Of a stretch of 53,622 nt of DNA, positions 38,278 through 46,343 are shown piece by piece (position 1 is the first letter of the stretch; each line of letters starts with the position of its first letter). Below the pieces are notes generated by a model. That model did not search any database. It saw only the letters and a list, made by a program, of their open reading frames with translations, and was not told the DNA's origin. This DNA comes from Synechococcus sp. GreenBA-s (GTDB lineage: Bacteria; Cyanobacteriota; Cyanobacteriia; PCC-6307; Cyanobiaceae): positions 1 to 53,622 of the forward strand of contig NZ_JAGQBX010000015.1 in NCBI RefSeq assembly GCF_024345855.1, written 5' to 3'. The translations under genes and the position numbers were made by a program.

Positions 38278-38913
38278 ATGGCTCTGCTTCTCGGCGATAC
38301 CGTCCCCGATTTCACCCAGGACTCGCAGCTGGGTCCGATCAACTTCTACGACTGGGCCGGTGACAGCTGGGTGGTGCTGTTCTCCCACCCCGCCGACTAC
38401 ACCCCGGTCTGCACGACCGAGCTGGGCGAAGTGTCGCGCCTGCGCCCCGAGTGGGAGAAGCGCAACGTCAAGACCATCGCCCTGAGCGTGGACACCGCCG
38501 AGAGCCACAAGGGCTGGATCAACGACATCAACGAGACCCAGTGCACCATCGTCGACTATCCGATCCTCGCGGATGCCGACAAGAAGGTCAGTGACCTCTA
38601 CACCCTGATCCACCCCAACGCCCTCAACAACCTGACGGTGCGTTCGGTGTTCATCATCGACCCGAACAAGAAACTGCGCCTGCAGATCACCTACCCCGCC
38701 AGCACCGGCCGCAACTTCGATGAGATCCTGCGGGTGATCGATTCCCTGCAGCTCACCGACCACCACTCCGTGGCCACCCCGGTGAACTGGAAGGACGGTG
38801 AGGACTGCGTGGTGGTGCCCTCGATCTCCACCGAGGACGCCCGCGCCAAGTTCCCCAAGGGCGTGACCGAGATCAAGCCCTACCTGCGCACCACCCCCCA
38901 GCCCAACAAGTGA
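38278..38913 (+). CDS. 1-Cys peroxiredoxin (Prx6 type)
   Basis: A 211-aa peroxiredoxin. The peroxidatic Cys45 sits in D-Y-T-P-V-C-T-T-E, and there is no second cysteine at the usual resolving position, as expected for the Prx6 group. R-S-V-F-I-I-D-P and the C-terminal dimer region with V-V-P-S-I-S are typical. It detoxifies peroxides in the cytosol. ATG at 38278 gives the standard family start; an in-frame ATG at 38233 would add 15 unconserved residues. A strong terminator follows. Confidence 0.94.
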   Translation: MALLLGDTVPDFTQDSQLGPINFYDWAGDSWVVLFSHPADYTPVCTTELGEVSRLRPEWEKRNVKTIALSVDTAESHKGWINDINETQCTIVDYPILADADKKVSDLYTLIHPNALNNLTVRSVFIIDPNKKLRLQITYPASTGRNFDEILRVIDSLQLTDHHSVATPVNWKDGEDCVVVPSISTEDARAKFPKGVTEIKPYLRTTPQPNK

Positions 38914-38962
38914 GCCCCGCCTGCAGAGGCGACTCCGGATCCGGGCCTGCGGCCTGATCCCC

Positions 38963-38992
38963 AGCCCCCAGCCTCCGGCCTGGGGGCTTTTT
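38963..38992 (+). terminator. Rho-independent terminator after the 1-Cys peroxiredoxin
   Basis: AGCCCCCAG and CTGGGGGCT form a 9-bp stem (38963-38971 with 38980-38988) around an 8-nt loop, followed by a T run to 38992. Confidence 0.92.
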
Positions 38993-39034
38993 GCTGGCCA
39001 GCTCCTATAACCGGCCGCAACAGGGCATGGCGCC

Positions 39035-40195
39035 ATGCGGGTTCTGGGTCTGATGAGCGGCACCAGCGCCGATGGCGTGGATGCGGTGCTGGCCCAGTTC
39101 GAGGGCCCGCCGCAGCGGCCCCGCTGGCGCCTGCTCGCCAGCGCCGCAACCCCCTACCCCGATGATCTGCGCCGCCGGCTGATCGCCGTCGGCCAGGGCG
39201 AGCGGATCCCCGCCGCCGAACTGCTGGAGCTGGCGGAGGCCGTCACCGAGGCCCAGGCCGAGGCGGCGCGGCGCTGTGATCCGGATGGGCGGGCCCAGCT
39301 GGTGGGCTGCCACGGCCAGACCCTCTGGCACCGGCCTCCCGCGGAGGGGCGGCGCGGCGCCAGCTGGCAGCTGCTGCAGGGTCCGCTGCTGGCCCAGTTG
39401 CTGGGCCAGCCGGTGGTGTTCGACTTCCGCTCCGCCGATCTGGCCCTGGGGGGCCAGGGGGCGCCGCTGGTGCCGGCGGCCGACGCCGCCCTGCTGCCGC
39501 CGATCGGTGGCTGGCGCGCCCTGCTCAACCTGGGGGGCATCGCCAACCTCACCCTGCTGCCCCCCGCCAGCGGTCCCGATCGGGGAGCGCCGGTGCTGGG
39601 TTGGGACTGCGGCCCCGCCAACACCCTGCTGGACCTGGCGGTGCAGCGCTTCAGCGGCGGCCGCCAGAGCTTCGATGCCGATGGGGCCTGGGCCAGGAGC
39701 GGCCGCAGCGACGAGACCCTGATCCAGCGCTGGCTGCAGGAGCCCTACCTGCAGCAGCGGCCGCCCAAGTCCACCGGCCGCGAGCTGTTCGGCGGCGCCG
39801 ATCTGGAGCGGCGCCTGAGCGAGCTGGAGACCAGCGCCGGAGCCCGAGGCCCAGGCGCAAACCAGCTTGATCCTGCCGATGGCCTGGCCAGCCTCACCGC
39901 CTTCAGCGCCGCCGTCGTGGCCCAGGACCTGGCCCAGGCGCCGGTAGTGCCGCTGGAGCTGCTCGTGGCCGGGGGCGGTGCCCGCAACGGACTGCTCCTG
40001 GAGCAGTTGCAGCGGCGCTGCCGCGGCCTGTGGGTGCGGCCGTTGACGGAGCTGGGAATCGACGCCAGCGAGCGCGAGGCCCTGGCCTTCGCCCTGCTGG
40101 CCTGGTGGCACCGGCTCGGCCATCCCGGCTCCCTGGCCTCGGTCACCGGAGCCCAGCGGCCGGCCGTGCTGGGGGTCTGCGCCCTCCCGGGCTGA
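39035..40195 (+). CDS. anmK: Anhydro-N-acetylmuramic acid kinase
   Basis: A 386-aa ASKHA kinase that opens and phosphorylates anhydro-MurNAc during peptidoglycan recycling. The N-terminal G-L-M-S-G-T-S-A-D-G-V-D-A-V motif is diagnostic. Further conserved segments are G-C-H-G-Q-T-L-W-H near 89-97, N-L-G-G-I-A-N near 167-173, D-C-G-P-A-N-T-L-L-D near 190-199, and G-G-G-A-x-N-G near the C-terminus. ATG at 39035 is the natural start. The product would feed MurNAc-6-P to an etherase, which is not in this window. Confidence 0.95.
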   Translation: MRVLGLMSGTSADGVDAVLAQFEGPPQRPRWRLLASAATPYPDDLRRRLIAVGQGERIPAAELLELAEAVTEAQAEAARRCDPDGRAQLVGCHGQTLWHRPPAEGRRGASWQLLQGPLLAQLLGQPVVFDFRSADLALGGQGAPLVPAADAALLPPIGGWRALLNLGGIANLTLLPPASGPDRGAPVLGWDCGPANTLLDLAVQRFSGGRQSFDADGAWARSGRSDETLIQRWLQEPYLQQRPPKSTGRELFGGADLERRLSELETSAGARGPGANQLDPADGLASLTAFSAAVVAQDLAQAPVVPLELLVAGGGARNGLLLEQLQRRCRGLWVRPLTELGIDASEREALAFALLAWWHRLGHPGSLASVTGAQRPAVLGVCALPG

Positions 40196-40242
40196 CGCTG
40201 GCGGCGCGAGCCCGGCCACGCCACGGGGCGCGGGTGCCGTGC

Positions 40243-40569
40243 TCAGGCCCGCGGCCGCTGCAGCCGCAGGCGCCTGGGCGCCCCCCGCAGGCGGCGGGGC
40301 TCCTGCTGCCCCTGCTGCTCCAGGGCCGCCCGGAAGCGGCCGAGGCCGGCGGCCGGCAGCTCGGAGGCCCCCAGCCGCTGCTGGCTCTCACGTTGCTGCT
40401 GCTCGTAGCGGTCCAGCCCCTGCTGGATCAGCACGCGCGCCATGTTGCTCACGGTGCGCGCCTCCGCCTCGGCCATGGCCGCGAGGCGGTCGCAGAGCTC
40501 CTCGGGCAGCACCACCTGGATCCGGGGCGACTTGGGCCGGCCGCTCGAGGAGGTCTGGCGGGTGGCCAT
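40243..40569 (-). CDS. Ribbon-helix-helix (CopG-like) DNA-binding protein
   Basis: A 108-aa protein. Residues 16-22 form the beta strand (R-I-Q-V-V-L-P), followed by two helices, E-E-L-C-D-R-L-A-A-M-A-E and V-S-N-M-A-R-V-L-I-Q-Q-G-L, the classical ribbon-helix-helix dimer fold. The C-terminal 50 residues are basic and Gln/Arg-rich. It reads divergently from a small basic protein; two palindromes sit in the 96-bp gap and could be its operators. ATG at 40569 was chosen because it begins just before the conserved strand. Target genes are unknown. Confidence 0.8.
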   Translation of the reverse strand: MATRQTSSSGRPKSPRIQVVLPEELCDRLAAMAEAEARTVSNMARVLIQQGLDRYEQQQRESQQRLGASELPAAGLGRFRAALEQQGQQEPRRLRGAPRRLRLQRPRA

Positions 40570-40593
40570 GGGATGGCAGCGGGCGGACCGGAT

Positions 40594-40630
40594 ACTCCGG
40601 AGTGTACCGAGCGTGTTGCGGATAGTATCC
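40594..40630. promoter_or_regulatory. Two palindromes between the RHH gene and its divergent neighbour
   Basis: ACTCCGGAGT (40594-40603) is a perfect 10-bp palindrome, and GGATAGTATCC (40620-40630) is a perfect 5-1-5 inverted repeat. GGATA also precedes the first palindrome (40590-40594). Both lie upstream of the RHH start and are plausible operators, with no direct proof. Confidence 0.5.
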
Positions 40631-40665
40631 AGCAGTAAGGTGACGGCAGTTCCGCCCTCCCCCCG

Positions 40666-40971
40666 ATGGCGACATCCCCGTCCGCCGGGGCCCCGACCCC
40701 CGGCAAGCGCCCGGCCAAGCGGCGCGTCGAGAAGAAGCGCCCCCAGCAGAGGGCCGAGACAAGCGACGTGCTGGTTTCGGCCGTGATCAGCACCTACCTG
40801 CTGACGCATCTGCACCACGTGCTGCAGCGGGCTGAATTCGGGGCCCAGCAGGAGGGACGCACCACCCAGGCCGCCAACTACGCCCAGCTGCGCCAGCTGC
40901 TCTGCCTGGACGCCCGCAGCATGGAGCCCCCTGGGTCCGGCGGCGAGCTCGGCGACCACCAGGCCGCCTGA
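40666..40971 (+). CDS. Small basic protein divergent from the RHH gene
   Basis: A 101-aa protein. The first 35 residues are Pro/Lys/Arg-rich and probably disordered (several basic residues in a row near 19-28). A helical region follows from about residue 35 to 85, with V-S-A-V-I-S-T-Y-L-L-T-H-L-H-H-V and a Gln/Arg-rich stretch. The C-terminus is acidic. I do not recognise the family. Its position opposite a ribbon-helix-helix gene with shared palindromes suggests joint control. Confidence 0.6.
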   Translation: MATSPSAGAPTPGKRPAKRRVEKKRPQQRAETSDVLVSAVISTYLLTHLHHVLQRAEFGAQQEGRTTQAANYAQLRQLLCLDARSMEPPGSGGELGDHQAA

Positions 40972-41051
40972 GCGCCGCATCAACAAGCGCCACGAAGCGG
41001 CCCCAGCGCCAGGCGGGCTGCATAGGGTGACGCCAGAGCCCATGCCCCGCT

Positions 41052-41324
41052 ATGACCGCAGGCCATCCCGACGCCGGTGCCCCCTCGGACCAGGCCGCCG
41101 AGCTCGCAGCCCAGCTCTACGACCGCATCCGCAGCGACCAGGCCCTCACCCAGGATCTGTTCCGCCAGGCCCTGCAGGACCCCTCAGGCACCCTGGCCCG
41201 GATCGCCGCCCTCGGTGAGAGCTGGGGGCTGCCGGTGGGCGTCGAGGCCATCCGCGCCCACATCGCCTCCCTCGACGACGCCGAGAGCAAGCAGTGGCTG
41301 GTGAAGGCCCGCGGCGGTCTCTAG
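41052..41324 (+). CDS. Nif11-like small protein
   Basis: A 90-aa protein. Residues 17-70 resemble the Nif11 domain: an L-Y-D-R-I-R-S-D-x-x-L helix, then a Q-A-L-Q-D-P turn, and G-E-S-W-G-L-P-V near 56-63. Nif11 domains occur as stand-alone proteins and as leader peptides of modified peptides. This one ends in K-A-R-G-G-L and has no core peptide after the Gly-Gly, so I read it as a stand-alone conserved protein. ATG at 41052. The antisense frame 41184-41501 overlaps its 3' half. Confidence 0.7.
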   Translation: MTAGHPDAGAPSDQAAELAAQLYDRIRSDQALTQDLFRQALQDPSGTLARIAALGESWGLPVGVEAIRAHIASLDDAESKQWLVKARGGL

Positions 41325-41501
41325 GGCAGAGGCAGGCGCCGGAACGGCGGAGTGGGCCGGCCGGGGGCGGCGGTCCTCCCCCATCCAGCTGAAGAAGAGC
41401 CAGTAGCTCACGATCGCCAGACCAGCCGCCGACACCAGGGCGACCACCTGCTCCAGCCGCTTCACCAGTTCAACGCGCCTGAGGCGCTCCGGGGATGTCA
41501 C
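41184..41501 (-). CDS. Candidate single-helix membrane protein (doubtful)
   Basis: From GTG 41501 a 105-aa frame begins with basic residues and an evident membrane helix (about residues 16-36, ending W-L-F-F-S-W-M). The N-terminal half looks coding, but the last 47 codons run antisense through the Nif11-like gene and are low complexity. Either the gene truly overlaps, or its real end was lost. The 364 bp between 41325 and 41688 holds no other gene that I can support. Confidence 0.3.
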   Translation of the reverse strand: MTSPERLRRVELVKRLEQVVALVSAAGLAIVSYWLFFSWMGEDRRPRPAHSAVPAPASALETAAGLHQPLLALGVVEGGDVGADGLDAHRQPPALTEGGDPGQGA

Positions 41502-41688
41502 GCGGCGGCGGACCGGCGGCGAACCGGGCGGAACGGAACCGCCAGTCTGCCGGCCAGGGGGGATGATGACCCTCTGCAACGGTTTCCGGCTGCCATGGCC
41601 CGGCGGCGGCCCTGACCATCCGGCCGCCGGATAGGCCGGCCGTCGACCGAGCGGCCGTTCAACCCATACGCCCTCCGATACCCCCCCC

Positions 41689-43416
41689 GTGCTCCGCCTC
41701 GAACGCGTCTCGAAGATCTATCCCACCGGCGAGGTTCTGCGGGATGTCACCTGGGAGGTGAAGGCGGGCGATCGCATCGGCCTGGTGGGCGTCAATGGCG
41801 CCGGCAAGTCCACCCAGATGCGGATCATCGCCGGCCTGGAGGAGCCCAGCAGCGGCCAGGTGGTGAAGCAGGGCGATCCCCGCATCGTCTACCTCCAGCA
41901 GGAGTTCGATGTGGACGTGCGCCACACGGTGCGCCAGGAGCTGTTCCAGGCCTTCGGGGAGGCCGCCACGGTGCTCAACCGCCAGCGCGAGGTGGAGGAG
42001 GCGATGGCCGGCGAGAGGGCCGCCAGCGACCCTGACCACCTCGATGAACTGATCCACGAACTGGGGCGGCTGCACAGCCGCTTCGAGGCGCTGCACGGCT
42101 ACGAGCTCGACGCCCGCATCGACAAGCTGCTGCCCACGATCGGCTTCACCCCCGAGGGCGCCGAGCTGCTGGTGGGCGACTACTCCGGCGGCTGGCAGAT
42201 GCGCATCGCCCTGGGCAAGATCCTGCTGCAGGAACCCGATCTGCTGCTGCTCGACGAACCCACCAACCACCTGGACGTGGAGACGATCCAGTGGCTGGAG
42301 GACTACCTCTGCAGCCAGAGCGTGCCCCTGGTGGTGATCAGCCACGACCGGGCCTTCCTCGATCGGGTGTGCAACCAGATCGTGGAAACCGAGCGGGGCG
42401 TATCGCGCTGCTACCTCGGCAACTACAGCCAGCACCTAGAGCAGAAGGCCCTCGAGCGCGAGGCCAGCCAGTCGGCCTTCGAGCGCCAGCAGAAGGAGCT
42501 GGCCACCCAGCAGGCCTACATCGACCGCTTCCGCGCCAGCGCCACCCGCTCCACCCAGGCCAAAAGCCGCGAGAAGCTGCTCGACAAGGTGGAGCGGATC
42601 GAGGCTCCGATCGAGGGCGTGGGCGGCCCGCGCTTCCAGTTCCCGCCGGCACCCCGCAGCGGCCGCCAGATCGCGGTGATGGAGGAGCTCACCCACAGCT
42701 ACGGCGACAAGATCCTGTTCCTCGAGGCCAACCTGGAGGTGGAGCGGGGCGATCGCATCGCCTTCGTGGGCCCCAACGGCGCCGGCAAGTCGACGCTGCT
42801 GCGGCTGGTGATGGGCACCGAAACGCCCGATGCGGGCCGCGCCGCCCTGGGGGAGCACAACGTGATCGCCGGCTACTTCGAGCAGAACCAGGCCGAGGCC
42901 CTGGATCTCTCCAAGACCGTGATCGACACCCTGTTCGAGGCAGTGCCCGACTGGACCCAGACCCAGGTGCGCTCGCTGCTGGGCAGCTTCTGCTTCAGCA
43001 ACGACGCCGTGTTCAAGGAGGTGGGCAAGCTCTCGGGCGGCGAGAAGGCCCGCCTGGCCCTGGCCCTGATGCTGCTGAGCCCCTGCAACCTGCTGGTGCT
43101 GGATGAGCCCACCAACCACCTCGACATCCCCGCCAAGCAGATGCTCGAGGACGCCCTGATGGAGTACGACGGGGCGGCCCTGGTGGTGAGCCACGACCGC
43201 TACTTCATCGCGCGGGTGGCCAACAGGATCGTGGAACTGCGCGACGGCGAGCTGGTGCTCTACCGGGGCGACTACGCCTACTACCAGGAGAAGAAGGCGG
43301 AGGAGGCCGCGGAGGCCGAGGCCCGGCGGCTGGCCACCGAAGCCGACGCCAAGCGCAAGTCCAACCGCGAGAAGCAGAAGGCCAAGGAGTCCGCCCGCAA
43401 GGCCGCCGCGGCCTGA
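41689..43416 (+). CDS. ABC-F family ATPase
   Basis: A 575-aa soluble protein with two ABC domains in one chain and no membrane part, as in ABC-F proteins that act on ribosomes. Walker A motifs are G-V-N-G-A-G-K-S-T near 33-41 and G-P-N-G-A-G-K-S-T near 363-371; signatures are Y-S-G-G-W-Q near 165 and L-S-G-G-E near 449; both Walker B sites read L-D-E-P-T-N-H-L-D. The interdomain P-site linker near 230-300 is rich in Gln, Glu and Arg. The Lys/Glu-rich C-terminus of about 40 residues may be a coiled coil. GTG start. Confidence 0.93.
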   Translation: MLRLERVSKIYPTGEVLRDVTWEVKAGDRIGLVGVNGAGKSTQMRIIAGLEEPSSGQVVKQGDPRIVYLQQEFDVDVRHTVRQELFQAFGEAATVLNRQREVEEAMAGERAASDPDHLDELIHELGRLHSRFEALHGYELDARIDKLLPTIGFTPEGAELLVGDYSGGWQMRIALGKILLQEPDLLLLDEPTNHLDVETIQWLEDYLCSQSVPLVVISHDRAFLDRVCNQIVETERGVSRCYLGNYSQHLEQKALEREASQSAFERQQKELATQQAYIDRFRASATRSTQAKSREKLLDKVERIEAPIEGVGGPRFQFPPAPRSGRQIAVMEELTHSYGDKILFLEANLEVERGDRIAFVGPNGAGKSTLLRLVMGTETPDAGRAALGEHNVIAGYFEQNQAEALDLSKTVIDTLFEAVPDWTQTQVRSLLGSFCFSNDAVFKEVGKLSGGEKARLALALMLLSPCNLLVLDEPTNHLDIPAKQMLEDALMEYDGAALVVSHDRYFIARVANRIVELRDGELVLYRGDYAYYQEKKAEEAAEAEARRLATEADAKRKSNREKQKAKESARKAAAA

Positions 43417-43572
43417 TCACGCCACGCAGCGCAGGCCCCAACCCCAGACAGAACCGGCCCCAGGCCAGGGCCGCACAAACAACTTCACAGAGCCCTAGGC
43501 AGGAAGACCCATTTCCCTGGACCCTCCAGCTTTGTCTGCATAGGCTGACATCACCAGCTTGCAGACCGGGCC

Positions 43573-43761
43573 ATGGGCACCATCTTTGGCTACTTCGCCG
43601 AGCCGCTCGCATCCAGCCCGGAGCCCGGTCGCAGCGACCACGGCAGCCTGCATCCCAGCAACGACGCGGTGAGCACCTACTTCGAGTGCATCACCTCCTG
43701 CTCGATCGACGACGGCGAGTGCGTCACCCGCTGCGTGGAGGTCCTGCGGGAGGAGGGCTGA
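43573..43761 (+). CDS. Small protein with twin CX3C motifs
   Basis: A 62-aa protein that looks conserved among picocyanobacteria, although I cannot name the family. The C-terminal half carries C-I-T-S-C and C-V-T-R-C, two C-x3-C motifs seven residues apart, separated by S-I-D-D-G-E. The pattern would suit a helical hairpin held by two disulfides or a small metal site. No signal peptide is visible. ATG at 43573 follows an AT-richer stretch that may contain its promoter. Coding status rests on composition and motif regularity. Confidence 0.65.
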   Translation: MGTIFGYFAEPLASSPEPGRSDHGSLHPSNDAVSTYFECITSCSIDDGECVTRCVEVLREEG

Positions 43762-43885
43762 GCCGGGGGCGGCCACACCGCAGCGGTGGGCGAAACCTGA
43801 CAGAAACCACTTAGCCCGGTGGCGACCGATACGCGGTGACTGGAAACACTTCGTAGCGTTAGGGCGGTTTCAGAGCTCCGTCGCG

Positions 43886-44161
43886 ATGCCCGCCATGACA
43901 GAACCGCTCGCCCTCAGCCTCGGCCAGCAATTCGAGCTGGAGCGGATGAACCGCGTCATCGAGTCCACCGCCGACCTCGAGACCCTGCAGGACCTGGCCA
44001 AGCAGTTGCTGCAGGCCTGGCAAAGCCAGCGGGCCGCCACCCAGTGGGTGATGCGGCAGCAGCTCAACGGACCGCCCGGCTTCGGGGTCGATCCGGCGGC
44101 CCTGCTCTCGAGCCTGCCGGAGCAGGCCGAGGGCCCCGGCTCAGCCGGGCATCAGGGTTGA
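43886..44161 (+). CDS. Small conserved protein with NblA-like N-terminus
   Basis: A 91-aa protein. Residues 8-62 form a helical hairpin: [11 protein letters not shown], then a [13 protein letters not shown] segment, then W-V-M-R-Q-Q-L. The L-S-L-x-Q-Q-F start and overall size recall NblA, the adaptor that triggers phycobilisome degradation, but similarity is limited and I cannot confirm it. The remaining 30 residues are Pro/Gly-rich. ATG at 43886 or 43895. Its 3' end overlaps the convergent protease gene by 21 nt. Confidence 0.65.
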   Translation: MPAMTEPLALSLGQQFELERMNRVIESTADLETLQDLAKQLLQAWQSQRAATQWVMRQQLNGPPGFGVDPAALLSSLPEQAEGPGSAGHQG

Positions 44162-45283
44162 CAGTTCCACCGGCACCACCTGCAGCTGCAGCGGCACTCC
44201 CGCCCGTAGTACCCGCAGCTGCAGCGGCCGCCCCACTCCGGAGCGCTCCACGATCTGGGTGAGCTGGGCCGGGCCGCTGACGGCCTCCGCCCCCACCGCG
44301 GCGATCACATCGCCGGCCTGCAGGCCAGCCCGGGCCGCCGGGCCGCCGGGCATCACCGAGCGCACCACGGCGCCGCCGCCGCTGGCCACTCCCCCAGGTC
44401 CCCGGGTGGGCTCCAGTCCGACGCCGATCATGGCGTGGCTCACCTTGCCTGTACTGATCAGCTGCTGGGCGATGCCACGGGCCCGGTTGATCGGGATCGC
44501 AAAGCCCAGGCCCGCTCCCGGCCCCGAGCGCACCAGGGTGTTGATGCCCACCACCTCGCCGTTGGCGTTGAGCAGCGGGCCGCCGGAGTTACCGGGATTG
44601 ATGGCGGCATCGGTCTGGATCAGCTCCAGGCGCTTGTCGGTGATGCCGAGCTTGCTGGCGTTGCGGTTGATGCTGCTGACGATCCCCAGGGTGACGGTGT
44701 TATCGAGGCCGAAGGGATTGCCGACGGCAATGGCCCAGTCACCCACCTGCACGGATTCGGAATTGCCCAGGGGCGCCACCGGCCAGGGGCCGCCGCCCTC
44801 CAGCCGCACCACCGCCAGATCGGTGAGGCGATCGAGGCCCACCACCTTGCCTTCGGTGCGGCGGCCGTCGGGCAGGCCCACGCTGACCCGGTCGCTCTTC
44901 TCCACCACGTGGGCGTTGGTGAGAATCAGGCCATCGGCCTGGAAGATCACGCCGCTGCCCTGGCCCCGCTCGGTGCGCTGCGACGGCGGTGCCGCCAGGC
45001 CGGGACCCAGGCCGAAGAACTGGCGCAGGAAGGGGTCCAGCAGCAGCCCCTGGGGCCCGCCTCGGCCGCCGGGCACCACCACGGTGCGCTCGGTGTCGAT
45101 GGTCACGACGGCCGGGCCCGTGCGGCGCACAGCCTCGGCCACGAACGACTGACGCGACAGGGCGGCGGCACCAGCGGCGGCCTGGGCGCGGGCCGGACGG
45201 ACCAGGGCTGGGCTGGCTGCGGCCCCCACGGCAAGGGAGGAGGCGAGCAGCAGGGGCAGGGCCCGGCGAAGGGAAGCGACCAT
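44141..45283 (-). CDS. HtrA/Deg-type trypsin-like serine protease with PDZ domain
   Basis: A 380-aa exported protease of the cyanobacterial HhoA/HhoB/HtrA type, acting on misfolded proteins in the periplasm. The signal peptide ends near R-A-Q-A (residue 35). The triad is His in T-N-A-H-V-V, Asp in L-T-D-L-A-V-V, and Ser in G-N-S-G-G-P-L. One PDZ domain fills the C-terminus, with [11 protein letters not shown] at 45283 starts right before the signal peptide; ATG at 45370 would add 29 atypical residues. Confidence 0.92.
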   Translation of the reverse strand: MVASLRRALPLLLASSLAVGAAASPALVRPARAQAAAGAAALSRQSFVAEAVRRTGPAVVTIDTERTVVVPGGRGGPQGLLLDPFLRQFFGLGPGLAAPPSQRTERGQGSGVIFQADGLILTNAHVVEKSDRVSVGLPDGRRTEGKVVGLDRLTDLAVVRLEGGGPWPVAPLGNSESVQVGDWAIAVGNPFGLDNTVTLGIVSSINRNASKLGITDKRLELIQTDAAINPGNSGGPLLNANGEVVGINTLVRSGPGAGLGFAIPINRARGIAQQLISTGKVSHAMIGVGLEPTRGPGGVASGGGAVVRSVMPGGPAARAGLQAGDVIAAVGAEAVSGPAQLTQIVERSGVGRPLQLRVLRAGVPLQLQVVPVELSTLMPG

Positions 45284-45470
45284 CGCGCCAACGGAAACGC
45301 TCAGCCAGGACCGTAGGAGCCCTGACCGGCCAGGGGAAGCCCCGCGAAGGGGCCGGATCACCGCCATCACCCCGGCCGGATCGGCGCAATGATGGTGGAA
45401 TCACAGTTCCTGCTTCACCACCCCCGCAGCCTCCGCATCGCCGCCCCCAGCTGCCCTCGCCTCCCCTGCC

Positions 45471-45743
45471 ATGCCCGTGATCGTCTCCCAACTGCTGCCC
45501 CTCCTGTATGGGGTCTGCTTTCTGGCGCTGCTCTGGCAGGCGTTCAAGGTGATGGGCCGCGGCTACAGCGCCGTGCCCCGCCCGGGGGATCGCCCCAGCC
45601 CGCCGACGGGCGATCGCACCGGCCGTCTCACCATCCACCCTGAGCTGCTGGATGCGGATGGGGAGCTGACCCGCGATGACCTGCTGACCGTTCGCTTCGG
45701 CGACGACAGCGAGCAGAAGAGCCGGCCGAACGAACCCGGCTGA
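45471..45743 (+). CDS. DUF2973 membrane protein
   Basis: A 90-aa protein with one N-terminal hydrophobic helix, L-L-P-L-L-Y-G-V-C-F-L-A-L-L-W-Q-A-F, typical of the cyanobacterial DUF2973 family, followed by a polar tail. A family-typical D-D-L-L-T-V-R-F segment sits near residues 69-76. It is a single-pass inner or thylakoid membrane protein of unknown function. ATG at 45471. It diverges from the HtrA gene across about 190 bp. Confidence 0.82.
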   Translation: MPVIVSQLLPLLYGVCFLALLWQAFKVMGRGYSAVPRPGDRPSPPTGDRTGRLTIHPELLDADGELTRDDLLTVRFGDDSEQKSRPNEPG

Positions 45744-45839
45744 GCAGGCAAGCCCCGCAGCTCTGACCACCCCTGGCGGAATCGCCCAACGGCCGGGCCC
45801 ACCACCTTCAGGCGGACACGGCCGGGCCCCATCGGGCCC

Positions 45840-45871
45840 CGGGCTGTTACTTCGGGCCCGCGGGCTGTTAC
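45840..45871. repeat. 11-bp direct repeats 21 bp apart upstream of 45910 gene
   Basis: CGGGCTGTTAC occurs at 45840-45850 and 45861-45871, exactly 21 bp apart. The second copy reads on as GTTACAAA, which matches a half-site of the HLR1 element bound by RpaB. The start codon of the next gene is 39 bp downstream. Confidence 0.6.
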
Positions 45872-45909
45872 AAACGATGCGTGCTTGAGAACTCGGCGGA
45901 GACAGACCG

Positions 45910-46293
45910 GTGGACCAAAGAACCCGAATCGTGGCTGCGGTGCTCAAGGGCCTCAAGCTGCCGCCCCGCTTCCGCCTCAAGCTGGTGAAGGAGGATCCGA
46001 TCCGCCTGGAGCTGAGCATCACCCCGGCCTACGGCAAGGATCCGATCCTGGTGGGCCTGGTGGAATCCCAGGATCTGGTGGCCCGCCGCGACCGCGAGGG
46101 CCGCATCCCCCGCGACCTGCAGGGCACCTGGGACTGGACCGTGCGCCACGGCAAGGTGAGCACCGGCGGCTGGAACCCCTACCTCAAGGAAGCCCTGCAG
46201 ACGATGTTCGAAACCGGGCTGCCGGCCATCGTCTACGAGGAGACCACCGGTGAGGCCTACCACCCGGTGGACGGCGCCCGCCACGTGCGCTGA
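45910..46293 (+). CDS. Conserved cyanobacterial hypothetical protein
   Basis: A 127-aa soluble protein. It begins with a basic helix (T-R-I-V-A-A-V-L-K-G-L-K) and contains a well-ordered mixed fold with T-P-A-Y-G-K-D-P-I-L-V, then W-D-W-T-V-R-H-G near 77-84 and V-Y-E-E-T-T-G-E-A-Y near the C-terminus. I do not recognise a domain name and no catalytic motif is evident. GTG at 45910. Two direct repeats lie upstream and may control it. Confidence 0.7.
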   Translation: MDQRTRIVAAVLKGLKLPPRFRLKLVKEDPIRLELSITPAYGKDPILVGLVESQDLVARRDREGRIPRDLQGTWDWTVRHGKVSTGGWNPYLKEALQTMFETGLPAIVYEETTGEAYHPVDGARHVR

Positions 46294-46343
46294 GGCCCTC
46301 GGCCGCCGGGGCCCTGCGTTCCCCACTGCCGCCGCTTCCATCC

